IMG/VR virus record: IMGVR_UViG_3300023094_000021
Span: 1-39,212 of that record
DNA from: a virus
Length of the DNA stretch: 39,212 bases
Strand: one strand, 5' to 3'
The position numbers were made by a program, and so were the translations under genes. A model generated the notes under the pieces. That model saw nothing but the letters and a program-made list of their open reading frames with translations, made no database searches and had not been told where the DNA came from. Each line of letters begins with the position of its first letter. The first letter of the stretch is position 1. Positions 7,874 through 15,321 of this stretch are shown piece by piece.

Positions 7874-8089
7874 TTAGGTAGTAATTTCGAACTTTAATCC
7901 TTTAGGTGCTAACTCAAATTTTTCCTCATGCCATGTTCGTGAATGGTCTCCAACAGGATATCCTCCTTCATCGTTTTTAATAACAGTACCTTGAAAGGTG
8001 TTAGAATTATCTCCCATAGCCCAAGATACTATAATATATAGTTCACCGCCATTATATTTTACTACGTTTCCGTTTTTAAACTTTTCCAT
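7874..8089 (-). CDS. Small protein of unknown function, 71 aa
   Basis: Starts at ATG 8089 (MEKFKNGNVVKYNGGELY), because a TAGATTTG box ends 3 nt before it. It looks like a small beta-barrel (alternating hydrophobic strands, GNVVKYNGG...YIIVSW...GTVIKN). No family recognised with certainty. Confidence 0.6.
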   Translation of the reverse strand: MEKFKNGNVVKYNGGELYIIVSWAMGDNSNTFQGTVIKNDEGGYPVGDHSRTWHEEKFELAPKGLKFEITT

Positions 8090-8105
8090 ATCCAAATCTA
8101 ACTAA

Positions 8106-8201
8106 TTATCCTTTACCGCTTTGTAACATTTCCGTTATAGCTTTCTGCATTACTTCCGGCCTACCGTATTGCTTAACGTACCAGACTAGGAATTGCTTAA
8201 A
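8106..8201 (-). pseudogene. Remnant duplicate of the PD-(D/E)xK nuclease C-terminus
   Basis: The frame reads FKQFLVWYVKQYGRPEVMQK followed by AITEMLQSGKG and a stop at 8106-8108. It matches the last 27 residues of the nuclease at 8636-9157 (FEEFLIWYVKKKGRPDIMQQ). It has no start of its own and joins the 3' end of the 8197-8595 gene. It is best explained as the leftover tail of an earlier, diverged nuclease copy after the 8197-8595 gene was inserted. Confidence 0.7.
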
Positions 8202-8595
8202 TAGAATTATCAGATAATAATTCTTCTAAAGTAATGTTAGTATCACAAAGATAACAATAGCCTTTTGTCCTTAATGAATAATCAGAAGTCAATTCACAGC
8301 TACAACCTTTGCACTTAAAATCACCTATAGCGTTATACTTTTCCATAGCCCTTTTAATATCCCTACCAACACTCCATGCAGTAACACCAAAGTCATTATC
8401 TGTTGGGTATTTTTCTCTTGCAGGGAAGACAACACCAAATGCTTCTGTTTCATTTACCGTTTGCACTATAAAGCATTCGTGACCGATTAAATGACCATAT
8501 CCATCGTACTGATTATAAATAGCCTTATTATCAGTACGCGCAATAAGGTTATATGTAAAACCTTTTTTATTATATGTGTTTTCTAGTTTTCTCAT
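8197..8595 (-). CDS. Zinc-ribbon protein of unknown function
   Basis: A 132-residue protein. A C-terminal CKGCSC...CYLC arrangement (residues about 94-117) gives two CxxC knuckles of a zinc ribbon. The N-terminal 90 residues are a mixed alpha/beta domain without a motif I know. It lies between the nuclease gene and a stranded copy of the nuclease C-terminus, so it may be a later arrival. A TATATTTA box 4 nt before the ATG suggests its own promoter. Confidence 0.65.
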   Translation of the reverse strand: MRKLENTYNKKGFTYNLIARTDNKAIYNQYDGYGHLIGHECFIVQTVNETEAFGVVFPAREKYPTDNDFGVTAWSVGRDIKRAMEKYNAIGDFKCKGCSCELTSDYSLRTKGYCYLCDTNITLEELLSDNSI

Positions 8596-8599
8596 AATG

Positions 8600-8607
8600 T
8601 AAATATA
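8600..8607 (-). promoter_or_regulatory. Weak -7 box for the zinc-ribbon gene
   Basis: TATATTTA (minus, one mismatch to TAnnTTTG) ends 4 nt before ATG 8595. Confidence 0.35.
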
Positions 8608-8635
8608 ATTAATTTTTATTTTTTGATTTGTAATA

Positions 8636-9157
8636 TTAGTGTTTCAATGATACAATCGCCTGTTGCATAATATCGGGCCTTCCTTTTTTCTTAACATACC
8701 AAATCAAGAATTCTTCAAACGATTTAACTATAAGATATATTCCTCCGTTTTTCTCTATGTCATATTGGTATTTTTTCTGATCAGCTTTTTGCGTATCTCT
8801 ACCAAATTTAATCTCGCAAGCTACAAAACCAATATCTGGTATAACTAATTTCATATCAGAAGATCCTTTCCTGGCAGTAGATGTAACGAATTTCTCTTTT
8901 GATACTTGTACCCTACCCCCATCTACTTGCTTCCATACTGCATCCATTTTCCTTCCCTGAGTTTTAGTCCTTTCTGCGTGAAAACCAACTATCCTTGCAA
9001 ACCGTTCAATAGCTTTCTCAATATCATTAGCGTTCTTTTCTGTGTACTTAGTTCCGACTATGTAATTAACTGGTATGGATGGTGAGTCTATTCTACGTTG
9101 GATAGCGTCCATGCAAGTAAGGACGTTTAGTGCTGTGAGGGGTTTCTTCTTAGCCAT
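8636..9157 (-). CDS. PD-(D/E)xK / VRR-NUC-like nuclease
   Basis: A 173-residue nuclease-fold protein. The core reads GSSDMKLVIPDIGFVACEIK, giving the catalytic set D101, E115 and K117, followed by a QKKYQ helix (around 127-131) as in VRR-NUC and Holliday-junction-resolvase-like enzymes. It starts with ATG 9157 and overlaps the primase gene by 8 nt. It likely processes branched DNA during replication, recombination or packaging. Family placement is by motif only. Confidence 0.8.
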   Translation of the reverse strand: MAKKKPLTALNVLTCMDAIQRRIDSPSIPVNYIVGTKYTEKNANDIEKAIERFARIVGFHAERTKTQGRKMDAVWKQVDGGRVQVSKEKFVTSTARKGSSDMKLVIPDIGFVACEIKFGRDTQKADQKKYQYDIEKNGGIYLIVKSFEEFLIWYVKKKGRPDIMQQAIVSLKH

Positions 9158-10043
9158 TAGAACGAAGTAAGAAGTCTGCTAAATCTAAACCATTCTCTCT
9201 ATCTTCTTTGGATGCGTGTTTCTCTAATAAGTCGCTTATTTCAACTTTATATTTAACTGCTTTCTCATACCATTCTGAATACGCCCCCAAGTCAGGATAT
9301 AACTTAACCTTACGCCCTTTAAGTGCATTCATCTTGTAATCACTTAACCCATTCTTAGAACCGCACGCTAACCAAATATAACCATCATGTATAACGCTTG
9401 CTATAAGTGCCGTTTTTTCACTTTCTACTATGGCTACAGGCTTGGATAAGTCATTAGCTAGTAAATGCTCACCAAAGAAACATTGCTTTAAATTAAAGCC
9501 ATCATAAGCGATCCTGTTTGCTGTACGTCTTGCATGCTCCCAAGTAGTAATTGAATTTTTATCACGATGCCCATTAGATAAGTATTTAATATATTTGCCG
9601 GATCTGCACTTACCAAAGAAATCATGTTGCCAGAATATACACCAGTCATTATAAAAGCCAATCCGATAAGAAGTAAATGCATTCGCTGTTTTTTCTCTAT
9701 CCAATCTGTTAACAAGGAAATTGAATAAGGCGTTGTTTGTCTCAATTAACAAAGTAGGATTAACAACATCTGATTTGATATATGATATAGGTAAATCAAT
9801 TTGTGTGTGAGGTATGAATTTAGGATTGTAGGAAGGATCAATATTTTCCTTTGCATATCCATCATGATAAGGTGAGATAAAATAACTGCACCTATCTTCC
9901 CTATCACATCTACCATATTTTTCAGGGAGTAGAGAACCATTAGATAAATCCAAGAATCTAACAAATGATTTTTTATGGCATGATGGGCAAAGTTCTTTTT
10001 TACCTTTTTTATTCAATGAGAATCTAAACTTAGTGGCTTCCAT
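9150..10043 (-). CDS. DNA primase-like protein with zinc finger and TOPRIM-like domain
   Basis: A 297-residue protein. The N-terminus has a CHC2-type zinc knuckle (C19-P-S-C22 and CDREDRC, C46/C52). Around residues 205-217 VAIVESEKTALIAS resembles the first TOPRIM strand with its Glu, and VKLYPDLG further on resembles the second acidic motif, with P replacing one expected D. This matches the DUF6371-type primase proteins of Bacteroidota phages and mobile elements. It is directly downstream of the iteron-bearing small gene and the helicase, giving a compact replication module. Confidence 0.78.
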   Translation of the reverse strand: MEATKFRFSLNKKGKKELCPSCHKKSFVRFLDLSNGSLLPEKYGRCDREDRCSYFISPYHDGYAKENIDPSYNPKFIPHTQIDLPISYIKSDVVNPTLLIETNNALFNFLVNRLDREKTANAFTSYRIGFYNDWCIFWQHDFFGKCRSGKYIKYLSNGHRDKNSITTWEHARRTANRIAYDGFNLKQCFFGEHLLANDLSKPVAIVESEKTALIASVIHDGYIWLACGSKNGLSDYKMNALKGRKVKLYPDLGAYSEWYEKAVKYKVEISDLLEKHASKEDRENGLDLADFLLRSNG

Positions 10044-10046
10044 TTT

Positions 10047-10307
10047 CTAATTATTAAATTTTAAGTTTTCGACCTTTGGTATGGTACACCCTTTATATAT
10101 ATAAGGGTGTACCCATTCCGTACCATAGGTTTTAAGGTTCTGTACGACCTTTGGTATGGGCATTCCGTACCAATCCACACTATCAAAAAGGCCTATTTTA
10201 GCTAACCTTTGGTATGGGTTTGTATTAGTACCCGTACCAGACCTTTGGTATGGGTACCCCGTTCCGCTTTTAAATGTGTTTAAAGTGTGTTTTTGAACCG
10301 TTTTCAT
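10047..10307 (-). CDS. Small gene overlapping an iteron array
   Basis: An 86-residue reading frame, MKTVQKHTLNTFKSGTGYPY, whose middle is built from four copies of one DNA repeat. The copies are read in two different frames: twice as NPYQR/YPYQR and twice as (M/T)IPKV. That suggests the DNA repeats, not the peptide, are conserved. Its ATG overlaps the helicase stop by 4 nt and it ends 3 nt before the primase ATG, so it can be translated with them. It could be a real replication accessory or only a frame left open by the repeats. Confidence 0.45.
   Translation of the reverse strand: MKTVQKHTLNTFKSGTGYPYQRSGTGTNTNPYQRLAKIGLFDSVDWYGMPIPKVVQNLKTYGTEWVHPYIYKGCTIPKVENLKFNN
10071..10254. repeat. 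Iteron-like repeats with a palindrome: candidate replication origin
   Basis: Four direct copies of (G/A)ACCTTTGGTATGG start at 10071, 10146, 10204 and 10240. A companion element CATTCCGTACCA occurs at 10114 and 10161. Between copies 1 and 2 a near-perfect palindrome (GGTACACCCTT, then TATATATAT, then AAGGGTGTACC, 10083-10113) has an AT-only centre. Iterons plus an easily melted palindrome between helicase and primase genes fit an initiator-binding origin. No cognate initiator is identified. Confidence 0.6.
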
Positions 10308-11344
10308 TTCTGGTCTATTTTTTTGTAAAAGGTTTTATTGGCTGATTTTCTGCTTTTTTCAAGTAGATTATTTTGGCAGTACCATGATATAAAAGTCTTA
10401 ATTTTATTAATACCTATACTTGATCCATCATTAGCGAATACTGCTGATAAGTCACTTTGTAAGTCGCCATATGAAAGTTCATCAACACCGTTAAATGCCT
10501 TATTAATTATATCTATATGCTGTGATTTAGGTATATCTGTAGGCTGTAATCTATTAGCGTTACTTTCTCCAGTATTGATAGATTGTCTTACTGTAACTAG
10601 GTTGGGTATGCCATATGAGTCACGCTCAAAGCCAAACATTTCAAATGGCATACCTCTGGTAAATTCAGGCTCACAAGTAACAATATTATCATCTGATTTA
10701 GATACCTTAATAACAGTTTCGGCCTTATTGATAAGCTCCGATCCTAAGTGACCTCTAGCATGTTCTGAACCTTTATTCTGGTGTATTATAGATAGTATAT
10801 GACAGTTATGTAAGTCCGCCCACCGCATAAGGTTTCCTGTGATATTAGTGGCTTCCTCAGGGCTGTTAATATCGAAAACTAAATCCCTTATACCATCAAG
10901 GATAATCATATCGAATATTTCACGCTTAATAAGGTTTTCTATTATCTCGATTCGCTTAGTAGGATTATGTATTTTAAGATCATACATATTAAGATATTCA
11001 CATCTTTCAAATCCAGCGATTCTAAGTACCCAGTGTTGAGTTCTTGAAGCGTAATACATACCTTGTTCAGTATCTATCCAAAGTACGTTTATATGCTCTC
11101 TAATGACTTGCGCTGTTAACCATGCAGTAGCAGTTGTTTTACCCACTTTTGCAGGGCCTTTAAGAACAGATAAAGACTTCTTAGTAAACATCGGAATTTC
11201 ACCCATACCGAATATCAATTCGGGTTTAGGTATCTCAACTCCTTGAGGAATAAGAGCAAGATTTATTATATCGTCAATTGTTTGCTGCGGTTCTGGCGTT
11301 TCGGCTCTGAGTTCATCTAGCAAATAGTGTTGATTCTCTAGCAT
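10304..11344 (-). CDS. RepA-like replicative helicase / AAA ATPase
   Basis: A 346-residue RecA-fold ATPase, most like hexameric RepA/DnaB-type helicases (AAA_25 group). Walker A GPAKVGKT is at residues 63-70, Walker B FDMIILDG ends at D150, and a conserved SIIHQNKG follows at 185-192. The C-terminal 70 residues (GVDELSYGDLQ...) look like a winged-helix domain. It would unwind DNA at the adjacent iteron region and work with the downstream primase. No DnaB loader is seen, consistent with a RepA-like enzyme. Confidence 0.85.
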   Translation of the reverse strand: MLENQHYLLDELRAETPEPQQTIDDIINLALIPQGVEIPKPELIFGMGEIPMFTKKSLSVLKGPAKVGKTTATAWLTAQVIREHINVLWIDTEQGMYYASRTQHWVLRIAGFERCEYLNMYDLKIHNPTKRIEIIENLIKREIFDMIILDGIRDLVFDINSPEEATNITGNLMRWADLHNCHILSIIHQNKGSEHARGHLGSELINKAETVIKVSKSDDNIVTCEPEFTRGMPFEMFGFERDSYGIPNLVTVRQSINTGESNANRLQPTDIPKSQHIDIINKAFNGVDELSYGDLQSDLSAVFANDGSSIGINKIKTFISWYCQNNLLEKSRKSANKTFYKKIDQK

Positions 11345-11388
11345 AGGGGTTTAAATTTTAAAGTTATCATAGCCAAAAAATTAACCTA

Positions 11389-11556
11389 CTAGTCTAGTAA
11401 AATTAAAACAGCACCCATAATTGTTATATAGGGGACTTTTTCTTCTTTAATCATCTGATGAACCCTTTGAGGGGAAATCTTCTTAAGTTTAGCATACTCA
11501 GTCTGAGTAATCAACTTTGATCGGTCAACCTTCAAAGGTTTTAGTTCGTTTGTCAT
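11389..11556 (-). CDS. Small HTH DNA-binding protein (excisionase/MerR-like)
   Basis: A 55-residue protein. Residues 16-44 (ITQTEYAKLKKISPQRVHQM, then IKEEKVPY) form a winged-helix/excisionase-type HTH: T-x-x-E(A)YA-x-x-x-x-x-S-x-x-R(V)-x-x-x-I-x-x-x-x-(I/V)P. It has its own leaderless promoter (box 3 nt before ATG, TTG 19 nt upstream) and follows a terminator. It directly precedes the helicase gene, so it may regulate the replication operon or act in its own right at repeats nearby. Confidence 0.75.
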   Translation of the reverse strand: MTNELKPLKVDRSKLITQTEYAKLKKISPQRVHQMIKEEKVPYITIMGAVLILLD

Positions 11557-11559
11557 ATT

Positions 11560-11567
11560 CAAATATA
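11560..11567 (-). promoter_or_regulatory. Leaderless promoter of the replication operon
   Basis: TATATTTG (minus) ends 3 nt before ATG 11556, with TTG at 11587-11589, 19 nt upstream. It likely drives HTH gene, helicase and primase. Confidence 0.7.
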
Positions 11568-11601
11568 GTGTTTTACTTTAAATTTTCAAGCATAATAATA
11601 G

Positions 11602-11627
11602 AAAAAAAAGCCCTATTATTTAGGGCT
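11602..11627 (-). terminator. Intrinsic terminator
   Basis: On the minus strand AGCCCTA and TAGGGCT form a 7-bp stem with a 5-nt loop, followed by a run of seven or more T. It lies 7 nt after the stop of the 11634-11891 gene and ends the upstream early operon before the replication promoter. Confidence 0.85.
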
Positions 11628-11633
11628 AATTAT

Positions 11634-11891
11634 TTACTTAAAGTCGTGAGTTATTACTTTTTGTTCTTTCTCTGCTTTAGTGAAAGTAGCCACATATTCG
11701 GATCCTGGCTCAAAAAAATCTAATGCATCTGGATTAGTTATGTGAATTTTAACTGTCGCCATTGGCGTGTAGATACTGAAAGACTTGTTTTCTTCTGTTG
11801 TAGCTGTCACTGCGCTTAGATTCGCTTCTACATTGTTGTTCCCAAAGTTTACCACTGACCCTACTTTGAATTTTGCTTTTAAATTGTTCAT
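11634..11891 (-). CDS. Small beta-rich protein, 85 aa
   Basis: MNNLKAKFKVGSVVNFGNNN, predicted all-beta, ends VATFTKAEKEQKVITHDFK. No family recognised. Located in the early DNA gene block and followed by a terminator. Confidence 0.6.
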   Translation of the reverse strand: MNNLKAKFKVGSVVNFGNNNVEANLSAVTATTEENKSFSIYTPMATVKIHITNPDALDFFEPGSEYVATFTKAEKEQKVITHDFK

Positions 11892-11927
11892 TGCTTATGT
11901 TTTTATAATTGTAAGTAGTAAAGATAG

Positions 11928-12191
11928 CTATTCTATTTTAACTAATTTAAAGTCTGAACTATTTTTATATGTTTCAAACTTTTTAAGTATTCTATCCCCA
12001 TCGAAATCAGCCATAGATTTTAAGTTACAAACAAATCCTGCACAAAAAGCTCTTTCTACTTCTGTTTGGGATGTAACGGGATTTTCTTTTAGTTCTGAAA
12101 TCATTTCTTCTGCTTTCTTATAGTCTAATCTAGCAGCCTTCAATACGTCTCTAAGAACTGTGATTGCATTTATAATTTGATCGTTATTCAT
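11928..12191 (-). CDS. Small helical protein, 87 aa
   Basis: MNNDQIINAITVLRDVLKAA, mostly helical and charged. A VERAFCAGFVCNLK segment is in the middle. No known motif. In the early minus-strand operon. Confidence 0.6.
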   Translation of the reverse strand: MNNDQIINAITVLRDVLKAARLDYKKAEEMISELKENPVTSQTEVERAFCAGFVCNLKSMADFDGDRILKKFETYKNSSDFKLVKIE

Positions 12192-12207
12192 AGTTAATAT
12201 TTTTTAA

Positions 12208-12357
12208 TTAAATATCCTCGTTACATTGTTGTATACATTTATCACAGCATGAACATAAAGTGAAGTCATTGAACAATTCTGATCTATAAGGACATTCATG
12301 CGGTTTCAATCTAATATGCTCACATGCATCTAAATCGTATTCATATGCATTTTCCAT
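12208..12357 (-). CDS. Small Cys-rich protein, 49 aa
   Basis: Starts MENAYEYDLDACEHIRLKPH. Six Cys in the C-terminal 38 residues include a CSCCDKC cluster, so it may bind zinc. It begins 2 nt after the preceding stop. Too short for a family call. Confidence 0.5.
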   Translation of the reverse strand: MENAYEYDLDACEHIRLKPHECPYRSELFNDFTLCSCCDKCIQQCNEDI

Positions 12358-12359
12358 AC

Positions 12360-12470
12360 CTAATACCCCTCCCTATCAACGCCATAATCCTGAGCGCCAT
12401 GTAGACCGATGCATATTCCGATTGTGAATAAGATGAAGTAGGCTAGTATGCCGAGTGCTAGTGTTGTCAT
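12360..12470 (-). CDS. Single-span membrane peptide, 36 aa
   Basis: MTTLALGILAYFILFTIGIC is one hydrophobic helix, followed by a short hydrophilic tail (GAQDYGVDREGY). It starts 2 nt after the upstream gene and is in the same operon. Function unknown. Confidence 0.45.
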   Translation of the reverse strand: MTTLALGILAYFILFTIGICIGLHGAQDYGVDREGY

Positions 12471-12471
12471 G

Positions 12472-12879
12472 TTACAGTGTGTTAATGTCGATCGCTAAAC
12501 CTTTTTCGATTAAACCAAATACGTCGAAGTGCCATTCAAATAAATACCAATTAATTGAAGTAACTGGCACTAAAGCAGAAGGAGACTCACATTGATCAGC
12601 GTAAAAACTATCACAATAATCTCCATCCTCATCAATTTCTAAATCATAGAACGAAGATATAACGCATTTTTCTGATTTATCAGTAGGATGTTGTATCATT
12701 TTATTTAAATCAGACATTGGCCTAAGAATAGGTTTCCACCCAAAACTACAATGTAGATCAATTGTAGATTGAATAAAATCTAAAGGCAAATAATGGTGTA
12801 TTAACACGTTACTAGTAGGGCAATATTTTTTTAACCCATATGGTAAATATGGCGCTAAGTGTTTAAGTTCTAATTTCAT
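12472..12879 (-). CDS. Conserved-looking Bacteroidota phage protein, 135 aa
   Basis: MKLELKHLAPYLPYGLKKYC; the middle holds GWKPILRPMSDLNKMI and the end holds YLFEWHFDVFGLIEKGLAID. This LRPLSDL plus WHFDVFGLI(E/P)xGLAID pattern is one I associate with widespread uncharacterised proteins of Bacteroidota and their phages. The start overlaps the preceding stop by 4 nt (ATGA). Function unknown. Confidence 0.75.
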   Translation of the reverse strand: MKLELKHLAPYLPYGLKKYCPTSNVLIHHYLPLDFIQSTIDLHCSFGWKPILRPMSDLNKMIQHPTDKSEKCVISSFYDLEIDEDGDYCDSFYADQCESPSALVPVTSINWYLFEWHFDVFGLIEKGLAIDINTL

Positions 12880-13010
12880 TTTTCCTCTTGTTTAAGTTCC
12901 TCACAAAATAACGTTAATTGTATGACAGTTTTTGTATCAATGCTGTTACTATAATCCCAATCTAACCCATCTTGCCAGTTGTGGAATGCTAGTTCGTTAG
13001 CGGTCAACAT
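12876..13010 (-). CDS. Small acidic protein, 44 aa
   Basis: MLTANELAFHNWQDGLDWDY; acidic and aromatic. Coupled by ATGA overlap to the downstream gene and overlapping the upstream gene end by 14 nt. Such tight coupling supports a real gene. Confidence 0.5.
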   Translation of the reverse strand: MLTANELAFHNWQDGLDWDYSNSIDTKTVIQLTLFCEELKQEEK

Positions 13011-13206
13011 ATACTATCTGCTTATACATCGGATTTTCTAGTGATAGGTTAATAATCCATCCATCCTGCCGTTTGATCTTTAAGTAAGTCTCCATTACTG
13101 CCATAATAGTATTCTCGTTTGCATATCCGTTGCACCGGTATTTATCCCCAGCTTTGAGGGTGTTTAATCCTACTGGAGTTCCTGTGTTTTGGTAAGGTGG
13201 GTACAT
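12997..13206 (-). CDS. Small protein of unknown function, 69 aa
   Basis: MYPPYQNTGTPVGLNTLKAG, with KYRCNGYANENTIMAVMETY; predicted small beta-barrel. Its ATG overlaps the stop of the HTH gene. No family recognised. Confidence 0.55.
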   Translation of the reverse strand: MYPPYQNTGTPVGLNTLKAGDKYRCNGYANENTIMAVMETYLKIKRQDGWIINLSLENPMYKQIVYVDR

Positions 13207-13412
13207 TATTGATAGTTAAGTTTACTGTCTAAGACTAAAGTTATTGTATCATAAGATCGTTTCTTGTAAAAGAAATCATTTCCTATTATTTTAGAAACTC
13301 CTGGGATACTTAATTTTAAAGATCCTGATATTTGTTTCATTGACTTACCATTAGCAAACCATTCTATAACTAATGCTCTTTTATAATTTGGTATTTGTCT
13401 ATTTCTGCCCAT
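13206..13412 (-). CDS. Small HTH protein
   Basis: A 68-residue protein with a Homeodomain-like HTH: RALVIEWFANGKSMKQISGS then LKLSIPGVSKIIGNDFF. This resembles the DNA-binding part of transposase/Hin-like helix-turn-helix domains. There is no catalytic domain, so a regulator is likely. A strong terminator lies directly upstream, which should keep its level low or make it depend on readthrough. Confidence 0.65.
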   Translation of the reverse strand: MGRNRQIPNYKRALVIEWFANGKSMKQISGSLKLSIPGVSKIIGNDFFYKKRSYDTITLVLDSKLNYQ

Positions 13413-13414
13413 AT

Positions 13415-13439
13415 TAAAAAAGGGGGCTATTAACCCCCC
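13415..13439 (-). terminator. Intrinsic terminator before the HTH gene
   Basis: On the minus strand five or six G pair with five C around a 7-nt loop and are followed by a run of T, 3 nt before the next ATG. It lies after the SSB-like gene and can act as terminator or attenuator. Confidence 0.8.
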
Positions 13440-13448
13440 AATAAAGTG

Positions 13449-13754
13449 TTAGAAAGGTAAATCATCATCTTCAGGTAATTCGCTTGCTGCTGATGCGCTT
13501 AAAGCCTCAAGTTCTTGTCTTTCAGACTTCTTAGCATTACCTACATAAACTTTACCCTCGCTATCTCTCATTTCTTTGGTGGAGTTCAATTGTAATCCAA
13601 TAACATTACCGAATTTATCGGCTTCATCATTTAACCAGATATTGATATTACAATAGATTTTACCGTTAGCACCTTTAGTAAAGGCTGAATGAGGTAGTTT
13701 TGCGTTAGCAATTAGATCCGTTAGGCAGATCGATCCATAATACAGTTGTGACAT
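13449..13754 (-). CDS. SSB-like single-stranded DNA-binding protein
   Basis: A 101-residue protein with an OB-like N-terminal part (MSQLYYGSICLTDLIANAKL; then IYCNINIWLNDEADKFGNVI) and an acidic C-terminal tip DDDLPF, the hallmark of SSB tails that bind partner proteins. It is followed by a terminator and preceded by the Gp157-like and Sak4-like genes, a common recombination/replication grouping. Function is inferred from the tail and context; the OB domain is not a close match to standard SSB. Confidence 0.65.
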   Translation of the reverse strand: MSQLYYGSICLTDLIANAKLPHSAFTKGANGKIYCNINIWLNDEADKFGNVIGLQLNSTKEMRDSEGKVYVGNAKKSERQELEALSASAASELPEDDDLPF

Positions 13755-13780
13755 GATTTTTAAATGTTAATAGTGAATAT

Positions 13781-14278
13781 TTATTTAATTTGTAAATTCT
13801 GTTTTTCAATGATGGAAACACCTGGTATAAGTTTACCAGATTTAACATCTGATTTCATTTTAGCTTTATCCGTAGAAGTGCTTACAGAAGTTTTGATATA
13901 TTCTGTAGGGATATCTGTTTCAGGCTCAATACTTAGCACTTCTGATTTTCGGAAAGATAAAGTAAGATTGTTCTTAGCTACTTTATTAATGCCAAAATTA
14001 ATCATCGCATCAGTAAGTCTCTGCTTTAACTCCGTTTCTAATTTATCTTTTGATGCTAATATCTTATTAAGACGATCAATCTCATTTTTAATGATTACTG
14101 ATTCATCATTGATATGCTTCATTAAATAACCATAAGATACCGCTTTATCTTCAAATTCTTCTTTAGTTAAAGATAGTTGCTGATCTAATTCTGGAGTTAT
14201 TTCTCCTTCGTTTTCTTCAATCACTCGCATTAATTGCAAGTGATCGGATTGAATGTGGTAAATGCTTTTATTTAACAT
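13781..14278 (-). CDS. Gp157-like phage protein
   Basis: A 165-residue protein resembling the siphovirus Gp157 family. Residues 20-95 form a long coiled coil (EFEDKAVSYGYLMKHINDES through ILASKDKLETELKQRL). The C-terminal 60 residues (NLTLSFRKSEVLSIE...TEYIKT) form the usual small beta domain. In related phages this gene neighbours SSB and annealing proteins, as here. It overlaps the ATPase gene by 11 nt. Confidence 0.75.
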   Translation of the reverse strand: MLNKSIYHIQSDHLQLMRVIEENEGEITPELDQQLSLTKEEFEDKAVSYGYLMKHINDESVIIKNEIDRLNKILASKDKLETELKQRLTDAMINFGINKVAKNNLTLSFRKSEVLSIEPETDIPTEYIKTSVSTSTDKAKMKSDVKSGKLIPGVSIIEKQNLQIK

Positions 14279-15116
14279 TTTCTTTAGGTGTTAATTTAGT
14301 TTTCATATTATCTTTTACAGATGTTAATTCAGTTTTTATTTCTGCTGGCAATGATAAATATATAGCCTGTAATTCAATTAGATTTTTAGCTTCTTCTAGT
14401 TCTTTTTTATAATCTCTTTTTACTGGCTCAATACCAGATTCACACCAATCTAAAAGCATTTTGCCTGTTTCCTCAGATGGAACAAATGAAGGTTGATCTT
14501 GAAATAAACCTGTCCGGTCTTTTGTAGAACTAGCATTATGCTTCTGATCCAACTCAATATTAACAGTAAGTTCATATTCAAACCCCTCCCTAGTTTCCTC
14601 TTTTAATCCGACCTTAGTAGGTGTTTGCTTGCCCTTTTCGTTTAACTCCATTACGTAGTCTTGTTTACGCCTCACAGTAGTTATAATATGACAAGTTGAT
14701 GTAAGTATAGCCTGTTTAAATTTCTCGTGTCTAGGGGTCACTACAGACCAATTAGTAAAGCTATTTCCAGTCATAGCACTATGTATCTCCAAAATACCGC
14801 CACGTCCATTCCATTCATGGGTAATGGAATCAATTATAATAACTTCCATTCCTTCATCCTCACATTCTTTAATGGCTTTTATATAACGTTCTGGAGTATA
14901 CGGAGCTTCCAATGTAAATACATTGTAATCACCTAAGTTTGCATATAAGTCACCGCTACCATTCTCGGTATCAATTAATGCTACTTTATTTAAATCTCCT
15001 TTAGCCAATCCTTTAGCTATAAGAATTGAAGAATAAGTTTTACCACCTCCGCTAACGGCAGATAATCCTAATCTAATTTTCGCTTTTTGGCGCGTCGCCT
15101 TTCTTAATCCTGACAT
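14268..15116 (-). CDS. Sak4-like RecA-fold ATPase
   Basis: A 282-residue protein with Walker A GLSAVSGGGKT (residues 17-27), an acidic LIDTENGSGD motif (48-57), and Walker B EVIIIDSIT (D96). Then comes IITTVRRKQDYV, as in Sak4/AAA_24 phage ATPases thought to aid single-strand annealing and recombination with SSB. The last 50 residues are helical and Lys/Glu-rich. Its neighbours, Gp157-like and SSB-like genes, fit. Annealing activity is inferred from family knowledge only. Confidence 0.8.
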   Translation of the reverse strand: MSGLRKATRQKAKIRLGLSAVSGGGKTYSSILIAKGLAKGDLNKVALIDTENGSGDLYANLGDYNVFTLEAPYTPERYIKAIKECEDEGMEVIIIDSITHEWNGRGGILEIHSAMTGNSFTNWSVVTPRHEKFKQAILTSTCHIITTVRRKQDYVMELNEKGKQTPTKVGLKEETREGFEYELTVNIELDQKHNASSTKDRTGLFQDQPSFVPSEETGKMLLDWCESGIEPVKRDYKKELEEAKNLIELQAIYLSLPAEIKTELTSVKDNMKTKLTPKENVK

Positions 15117-15192
15117 ATCAGTATGATTTTATTTATTTGTTTAATATGATGCAATTTACCTATTATCTACTCCTTTTTTAGTCACATTGTCG

Positions 15193-15321
15193 TTACTCAA
15201 TTCCAGACACATTCGACACTTCAATTAACCCTAAGTAGTGCGCCAGTAAGATCATAGCGAAAACTATAAGCATTAGTACCATGTACTGAACATAAGGCCA
15301 GACTTTATAGTTATTCGACAT
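15193..15321 (-). CDS. Single-span membrane peptide, 42 aa
   Basis: MSNNYKVWPYVQYMVLMLIV continues into a hydrophobic helix and a short acidic tail. Its ATG overlaps the upstream stop. Function unknown. Confidence 0.45.
   Translation of the reverse strand: MSNNYKVWPYVQYMVLMLIVFAMILLAHYLGLIEVSNVSGIE

Noticed and set aside
8106-8201. A short independent gene
   Set aside because: No start codon of its own and clear similarity to the end of the neighbouring nuclease.
9488-9964. Two open frames in another frame of the primase gene
   Set aside because: They overlap the primase reading frame on the same strand, have no motif, and the primase frame carries zinc and TOPRIM-like motifs.
10071-10254. 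The repeat array as a CRISPR
   Set aside because: Spacing varies (75, 58 and 36 nt), only four copies exist, no Cas genes are near and the repeats are too short.
13415-13439. A G/C-rich riboswitch before the HTH gene
   Set aside because: Only one simple hairpin with a T run is seen; no aptamer-like structure, so it is called a terminator.
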